From: Chryseomicrobium palamuruense
Lineage (GTDB): Bacteria; Bacillota; Bacilli; Bacillales_A; Planococcaceae
NCBI RefSeq assembly: GCF_042649045.1
Contig: NZ_JBHSEF010000026.1
Location: 186,001-250,000 of the forward strand
Reading direction: 5' to 3'
Length of the DNA stretch: 64,000 nucleotides
The notes under the pieces are model-generated. The model made no database searches. It was not told where the DNA came from and saw only the letters and a list, made by a program, of their open reading frames with translations. The position numbers and the translations under genes were made by a program. Below are positions 60,293 through 64,000 of the stretch, piece by piece. Within the stretch, counting starts at the first letter, position 1; every line of letters begins with the position of its first letter.

Positions 60293-60427
60293 TTAGGATC
60301 CAACGTATTGAATTACTACTGCGATAAAGAACATAACAGTAAAGAATCCGAAAGAGGCAACAAATCCAATTCCCGAGTCGATGGCGTCGTTACGCTTCGA
60401 CTGTACATTCTGTTCAAATTCGTTCAT
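60293..60427 (-). CDS. yqzM: YqzM-family small membrane protein
   Basis: 44 residues starting MNEFEQNVQSKRNDAIDSG, followed by one membrane helix (GFVASFGFFTVMFFIAVVIQ) and YVGS. It has a strong ribosome binding site (GGAGGGG, 6 nt before the ATG at 60427). B. subtilis has a small gene of this type, yqzM, in the same place between comEC and holA; its function is unknown. The length is below many gene-finder cut-offs. Confidence 0.88.
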   Translation of the reverse strand: MNEFEQNVQSKRNDAIDSGIGFVASFGFFTVMFFIAVVIQYVGS

Positions 60428-60507
60428 CAAAAACCCCTCCTATTTCTTCATTAAGTATAAACAATGTTCTAAAAAAAATCCATACACAATGGTGTGAACA
60501 ATTTTTG

Positions 60508-60513
60508 TATAAT
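60508..60513 (+). promoter_or_regulatory. -10 box of probable holA promoter
   Basis: Consensus TATAAT 31 bases before CTG 60539; the -35 is weak. Confidence 0.45.
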
Positions 60514-60538
60514 AGAGATGGAAAGAGAGGTGGTTCCG

Positions 60539-61549
60539 CTGATTACCAAACAGTGGCAAGCGATTGGCAAAGAACCACTCGCACCCTTTTATTTAATTAT
60601 CGGCGAAGAGGCGTATTTGCATGATGAAACGATTCGTCGGATTCGTGCCAAAGTTGACTCAGAAGAATGGTTTTCATTTGATCTCGAACAAGCGTCGATT
60701 GGGGACGTTATGTTAGAGGCGGATACGATGCCATTCTTTGCGGAGCAAAAGGGCATTTTAGTCAACAATCCGATTCTCTTCCGGGCTTCTACAAAAGAAA
60801 AAGAGAAGGACAAAGAAAAGGAGTCGAAAAAAGCGGTGGACGACTTCATTCGATGGATTCAACACCCATCTCCTTCGGCAACCGTAGTTTTTTCCGCCCC
60901 ATATGAAAAACTGGATGAACGAAAAAAAATCGTGAAAGAGTTAAAGAAAGTCGCAGTCGTCATTGAGGCAGCGCCTCTATCTGAACAGGATCAGAAGAGC
61001 TGGATTGTGAGTCAGTTTCGAGCCTACGATAAACAACCAAGTGACGAGCTCGTCCAGTGGATCGCAGCTTCGCCGTCTGGCCTGGAATTCAAACGCAATG
61101 AAATTCAAAAAGCGGCATTGTATAAAGGGGACGAGACCAACGTAGAGCTTGTCGACTTCCAAGAAGTGGCAGCTCCTGTACTGGAAGACAATGTCTTTGC
61201 TTTAGGTGAAGCTTATTTTCTTAATCAACGAGAACAAGCTCTCGGAATCTACCATGAACTTCTAAAGCAAAAAGAGGAACCATTAAAACTCGTAGCACTG
61301 CTTGCGAGTCAGTTGCGTTTGCTTATTCAAGTAGGGTATTACAAAAAACTTGGGTACCATAGTGCACAGATTGCCGGTCAGATTAAAGCGCATCCATACC
61401 GAGTGAAACTGATGATGGAGCATCCGTTAGCAGACCAGGAGCAAATACTTGTGTCGAAACTAAAGGCCCTTGCAGAAGTAGACATGGAATTAAAGTCCTC
61501 GGGTATGAAGAAAGAACGTATCCTTGAACTTTATTTGCTGGAAAAATAA
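60539..61549 (+). CDS. holA: DNA polymerase III delta subunit (probable CTG start)
   Basis: 336 residues from CTG 60539. Clamp-loader delta: ITKQWQAIGKEPLAPFYLII, GEEAYLHDETIRRIR, and the C-terminal LLASQLRLLIQVGYYKKLGY, HPYRVKLMMEHPL and ELKSSGMKKERILELYLLEK. It opens the beta clamp. GAGGTGG (60527-60533) is 5 nt before CTG, the same spacing as in several neighbours with GAGGTGA. ATG 60518 lies five bases after a TATAAT box (60508-60513) and lacks a Shine-Dalgarno sequence; GTG 60530 is inside the Shine-Dalgarno. ATT 60542 is a less likely alternative. Confidence 0.93.
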   Translation: MITKQWQAIGKEPLAPFYLIIGEEAYLHDETIRRIRAKVDSEEWFSFDLEQASIGDVMLEADTMPFFAEQKGILVNNPILFRASTKEKEKDKEKESKKAVDDFIRWIQHPSPSATVVFSAPYEKLDERKKIVKELKKVAVVIEAAPLSEQDQKSWIVSQFRAYDKQPSDELVQWIAASPSGLEFKRNEIQKAALYKGDETNVELVDFQEVAAPVLEDNVFALGEAYFLNQREQALGIYHELLKQKEEPLKLVALLASQLRLLIQVGYYKKLGYHSAQIAGQIKAHPYRVKLMMEHPLADQEQILVSKLKALAEVDMELKSSGMKKERILELYLLEK

Positions 61550-61552
61550 ACG

Positions 61553-61596
61553 CAGAAAGAGCTGCTCCCATAAAAGGGAACAGCTCTTTTTCTGCA
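61553..61596. terminator. Bidirectional terminator between holA and rpsT
   Basis: GCAGAAAGAGCTG...CAGCTCTTTTTCTGC hairpin with inner CCC/GGG pairing, about 61553-61595. Confidence 0.88.
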
Positions 61597-61615
61597 GGTG
61601 AACAATTGAAAAAAA

Positions 61616-61864
61616 TTATGCTTTTTTCATCAATTGAGATTTTTTACGAGCTGCAGCATTTTTGTGGACTAAGCCTTTTGAAGCAGCTTTCTCTACTGCT
61701 TTGATCGCAGCTTTGATAGAATCATTTTTGTTTTCTTCATTATTAGTCACAGCTGTTTCTGCGCGCTTAACAGCAGTACGCATAGCTGATTTAGTTTGTG
61801 AGTTCTGAGCGTTTGCAGAAGCATTCGTCTTCACACGTTTGATTGCTGATTTAATGTTTGGCAT
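61616..61864 (-). CDS. rpsT: 30S ribosomal protein bS20
   Basis: 82 residues: MPNIKSAIKRVKTNASANAQ, then alternating Lys/Ala helices ending KGLVHKNAAARKKSQLMKKA. It binds 16S rRNA early in assembly. ATG 61864 gives the universal start MPNIKSAIKR and has GGAGGTG 7 nt upstream. It is divergent from gpr, its usual neighbour in Bacillales. Confidence 0.98.
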   Translation of the reverse strand: MPNIKSAIKRVKTNASANAQNSQTKSAMRTAVKRAETAVTNNEENKNDSIKAAIKAVEKAASKGLVHKNAAARKKSQLMKKA

Positions 61865-61933
61865 TCCTTTCACCTCCTACTAAGGATGAGATGATACTTG
61901 TTAATTGAGTTCTGTTCAATTACAACAAGAATT

Positions 61934-61962
61934 ATTTTATCAAATCTTCATTGATATTGCAA
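61934..61962 (-). promoter_or_regulatory. rpsT promoter (reverse strand)
   Basis: Reverse strand TTGCAA (61962-61957), 17 bp, TAAAAT (61939-61934). A palindrome TAATTGA...TCAATTA (61902-61922) lies in the leader. Confidence 0.55.
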
Positions 61963-62021
61963 TCATTAAATGCAAAGAATATTTACTTGACAGCTGCTCA
62001 AAATAAATCGAGGTGATTACA

Positions 62022-62957
62022 TTGAAACATTCCGATTTAGCAGTCGAATGGACAGAAGTAATGGAAACTAGGGAAATGGATGAAGTCGTCCAAGAAGGGA
62101 AAATGACCATCCGGAAATTTCGACAAGGTGAACCGTTGCATACTTACATTACAGTGATAACAGAAGACTTCTCTACCGACCATGTATCTGATTTTTTAGC
62201 TGCAGAGAAAGTGCTGACCAATGAAATTGCGGGACTATTCCCGCCTAATGTAAAAAAAGTTTGTATTACGGGACTTGGAAACGAGTGGATGACAGCAGAT
62301 GCCCTTGGACCTCGCGTCATTCAGAAGCTACAGCAAAACTACCTTTTTCTCGAACATGAAAAAGCTATATTACTACAACCGGGTGTCCGACTTCAATCCG
62401 GTATTGAGACAGCAAACTACGTACATGCGATTACGAAAGAAATGAAACCCGATGTCATTGTGCTAATCGATTCGTTAAAGGCAGCACAGCAGCCACATCT
62501 TGCGCGAACCATACAAGTAACAGATGCCGGTATACGACCGGGTTCAGGTTTATACAGTGACCGTGCAGAGTTATCTCAAGCCTATTTAGGGATTCCGGTC
62601 ATCGCCATCGGGATTCCCACAGTCGTATCATCCATTGATGTGACGGCTTACCAACTCGAGAAGGCTCTGCATTATTTTGCGAAGCGCATCGAGATGAAAC
62701 AAGATGGAAATCCTCTCGCCAACAGTGCATTTACAGATGCACAAACTTCAGATATTAAAATCCTTGAAAATATCTTTGGAGAATGGGCTCTACTGTCAAA
62801 AGAAGAGCGTCACCAGTTTCTCATTGAAAATAGTGGTCCAACAGATGCCATAGTAACGCTGACAGCGATTCATGAATGGATTGAGCGATGGTCCGAAACG
62901 ATTGCTAGTGCACTTGTAGAAGTTCTTACCCCAGGACTCGTACCATATACTGATTAA
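62022..62957 (+). CDS. gpr: GPR, germination protease for small acid-soluble spore proteins
   Basis: 311 residues. GPR degrades SASPs at germination. VCITGLGNEWMTADALGPRV and VIVLIDSLKAAQQP hold the aspartates of the A25 family; GLYSDRAELSQAYLGIPVIA and IGIPTVV also fit. TTG 62022 has GAGGTGA at the usual 5-nt spacing. An in-frame TAA just upstream limits any longer start to eight residues before DLAVE. The family normally has a pro-peptide of about 15 residues ending near RTD before LAVE; here only MKHSD precedes LAVE. Expected to be forespore-expressed, with spoIIP 15 bases downstream. Confidence 0.94.
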   Translation: MKHSDLAVEWTEVMETREMDEVVQEGKMTIRKFRQGEPLHTYITVITEDFSTDHVSDFLAAEKVLTNEIAGLFPPNVKKVCITGLGNEWMTADALGPRVIQKLQQNYLFLEHEKAILLQPGVRLQSGIETANYVHAITKEMKPDVIVLIDSLKAAQQPHLARTIQVTDAGIRPGSGLYSDRAELSQAYLGIPVIAIGIPTVVSSIDVTAYQLEKALHYFAKRIEMKQDGNPLANSAFTDAQTSDIKILENIFGEWALLSKEERHQFLIENSGPTDAIVTLTAIHEWIERWSETIASALVEVLTPGLVPYTD

Positions 62958-62972
62958 AAAAGGAGGGGAGTT

Positions 62973-63752
62973 ATCCGACTCGTTCAACTACTTGTTACAT
63001 CCATCATTGTGATATTTTTTATTCCTTTTATATTCTTGTTATATCTCCCATCCCAAACAACGCAAACGATTGCCCAGGCGGAAGCACAGCCAAGCGGAAA
63101 CTGGAAAGAAGAATCTATCGCCATTTCGGCAGCTCCCAACAAACGACTGCTGTTCCTCTTTACTCATTCCCATGAGGCTTATCCGGGTCAAGCTGATGCA
63201 TCCGGTTCAATTCCTGTGTATCATGCAACTAAGAACATCACAACCTTTCATCCTGTAATCGAACAAGCCTTTTTAGAGAAAGGGATGCAAGCGTCATTAC
63301 TTGAAATAGATGCGATGCAGTTATTATCTAAACATCAAAAAAGTTTTGACCAGGCCTATAATGTGATTCGTCCGCATTTATTAAGTCAGATTCAAGCAGA
63401 CTCATTTGAGTATGTCATTGATTTTCATCGAGATTCTGCCGGAAGAAAGGTTACGGCGCTTAAGTCGCCGAAGGGATCTTTTGCCAAAGTCTTATTTATC
63501 GTGGGCGGAGAACACGCAGGCTATGCCGCCAACTTAGAACTTGCAAAACGTTTGTCTGCTCGTTTAGAAGCACAGATTCCAGGCATTTCACGTGGGGTTG
63601 CTGTGAAATCAGGAATAGGCGTGGACGGTGTTTACAATCAAGATCTCCACCCTAAATCTCTCCTCATTGAACTAGGTGGGATTGAAAATACACAAGCCGA
63701 AGTGGAAGCAACTATACGTCAAATTGCCATAGCCTTTGAAAACCTAGAGTAA
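62973..63752 (+). CDS. spoIIP: SpoIIP, sporulation cell-wall amidase/endopeptidase (probable ATC start)
   Basis: 259 residues from ATC 62973. A membrane anchor (RLVQLLVTSIIVIFFIPF and onward) is followed by an external SpoIIP domain: LLFLFTHSHEAYPG, FEYVIDFHRDSAGR, KVLFIVGGEHAGYAANLELA, and YNQDLHPKSLLIELGG with the catalytic Glu. With SpoIID and SpoIIM it drives engulfment. AGGAGGGG (62961-62968) is 4-6 nt before ATC. GTG 63009, the first canonical codon, lies inside the membrane helix and has no Shine-Dalgarno sequence. Confidence 0.92.
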   Translation: MRLVQLLVTSIIVIFFIPFIFLLYLPSQTTQTIAQAEAQPSGNWKEESIAISAAPNKRLLFLFTHSHEAYPGQADASGSIPVYHATKNITTFHPVIEQAFLEKGMQASLLEIDAMQLLSKHQKSFDQAYNVIRPHLLSQIQADSFEYVIDFHRDSAGRKVTALKSPKGSFAKVLFIVGGEHAGYAANLELAKRLSARLEAQIPGISRGVAVKSGIGVDGVYNQDLHPKSLLIELGGIENTQAEVEATIRQIAIAFENLE

Positions 63753-63788
63753 ACGCGCTCGATTTCCGTATCACTTCCTTGCTGATTC

Positions 63789-63797
63789 TGCTATAAT
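63789..63797 (+). promoter_or_regulatory. Extended -10 promoter for lepA
   Basis: TGCTATAAT, consensus extended -10, 31 bases before the lepA start. No good -35. Confidence 0.55.
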
Positions 63798-63827
63798 TTG
63801 TTGTAGCTTAATTAGGAGTGGACGAAT

Positions 63828-64000
63828 ATGAATAACGAACAACGTTTAGATAGACAATCTAAAATACGAAATTTTTCGATTATCGCACACATTGACCATG
63901 GAAAGTCGACACTAGCGGATCGAATCCTTGAGAAAACACAGACGGTCACAAGCCGTGAAATGAAAAGCCAACTGTTAGATTCGATGGACTTAGAGCGTGA
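63828..64000 (+). CDS. lepA: LepA/EF4 translational GTPase (3' end outside window)
   Basis: First 57 codons only. MNNEQRLDRQSKIRNFSIIA, G1 AHIDHGKSTLADRIL and the switch region start SREMKSQLLDSMDLER are specific for LepA. It acts on initiating or stalled ribosomes. ATG 63828 follows TTAGGAGTGG. The gpr-spoIIP-lepA order is conserved in Bacillales. Confidence 0.97.
   Translation, partial: MNNEQRLDRQSKIRNFSIIAHIDHGKSTLADRILEKTQTVTSREMKSQLLDSMDLER

Noticed and set aside
1..64000. Prophage, insertion sequence, toxin-antitoxin or defence island
   Set aside because: Every sizeable gene matches a conserved Bacillales chromosomal family in expected order; no transposase, integrase or att-like duplication was seen.

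Overview
The window is a stretch of housekeeping chromosome from a low-to-mid GC, Gram-positive, endospore-forming member of the Bacillales. The evidence is the gene order, which follows the classical Bacillus order (minD, spoIVF, rplU-prp-rpmA, spo0B-obg, pheBA, ruvAB-queA-tgt, secDF, recJ, relA, hisS-aspS, cymR, alaS, trmR-trhP, the yqe/comE cluster, gpr-spoIIP, lepA). T-box leaders, a 6S RNA and A+G-rich ribosome binding sites fit the same picture. The placement of an uninterrupted sigK beside pssA/psd, a kinase gene next to a SafA-like gene, and the absence of nad genes beside niaR suggest a Planococcaceae-type relative rather than Bacillus sensu stricto. That last point is inference.

Layout. 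1-5470: end of minD, a repeat-bearing gap, spoIVFA/FB, the L21-Prp-L27 operon, a gap with two tandem hairpins, then spo0B-obg. 5541-9312: pheB-pheA, niaR (reverse strand), a SafA-like LysM coat protein and a small-molecule kinase. 9387-19000: ruvAB-queA-tgt-yajC, a DUF421 membrane protein, spoVB (reverse), comN, secDF, lapA. 19066-30066: recJ-apt, relA-dtd, an SH3b/amidase (reverse), then T-box-controlled hisS-aspS. 30119-38504: 6S RNA, tcdA, rarA (reverse), cymR-iscS-mnmA-TPR-recD2. 38505-49531: T-box-controlled alaS, ireB-ruvX-DUF1292, mltG, trmR-trhP1-trhP2-udk-greA, yrrS-mtnN. 49579-64000: sigK and pssA (reverse), psd, yqeG-yqeH-aroE-yhbY-nadD-yqeK-rsfS-yqeM, comEA-comEB-comEC, yqzM (reverse), holA, rpsT (reverse), gpr-spoIIP and the start of lepA.

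Functionally the window combines tRNA charging and modification (hisS, aspS, alaS, queA, tgt, tcdA, mnmA with iscS, trmR/trhP, dtd), ribosome assembly (obg, yqeH, yhbY, rsfS, prp), DNA repair (ruvAB, ruvX, recJ, rarA, recD2), sporulation (spoIVFA/FB, spo0B, spoVB, sigK, gpr, spoIIP, a safA-like gene) and competence (comN, comEA-EB-EC). No prophage, transposase, CRISPR array or defence island was seen.

No new multi-gene system is evident. The unexpected signals are at finer scale: (i) four genes (sigK, comEA, spoIIP, holA) whose only well-placed start codon is ATT, ATT, ATC or CTG behind a good Shine-Dalgarno sequence; (ii) two tandem 99-bp palindromes upstream of spo0B that differ in sequence but keep their base pairing; (iii) an array of about nine ~21-bp degenerate repeats upstream of spoIVFA, with weaker relatives elsewhere; (iv) a 20-codon reading frame resembling a SpoIVFA N-terminus that overlaps the spoIVFA start by TTGA. 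All starts were chosen by eye from Shine-Dalgarno spacing and family alignment from memory; no database search was run.
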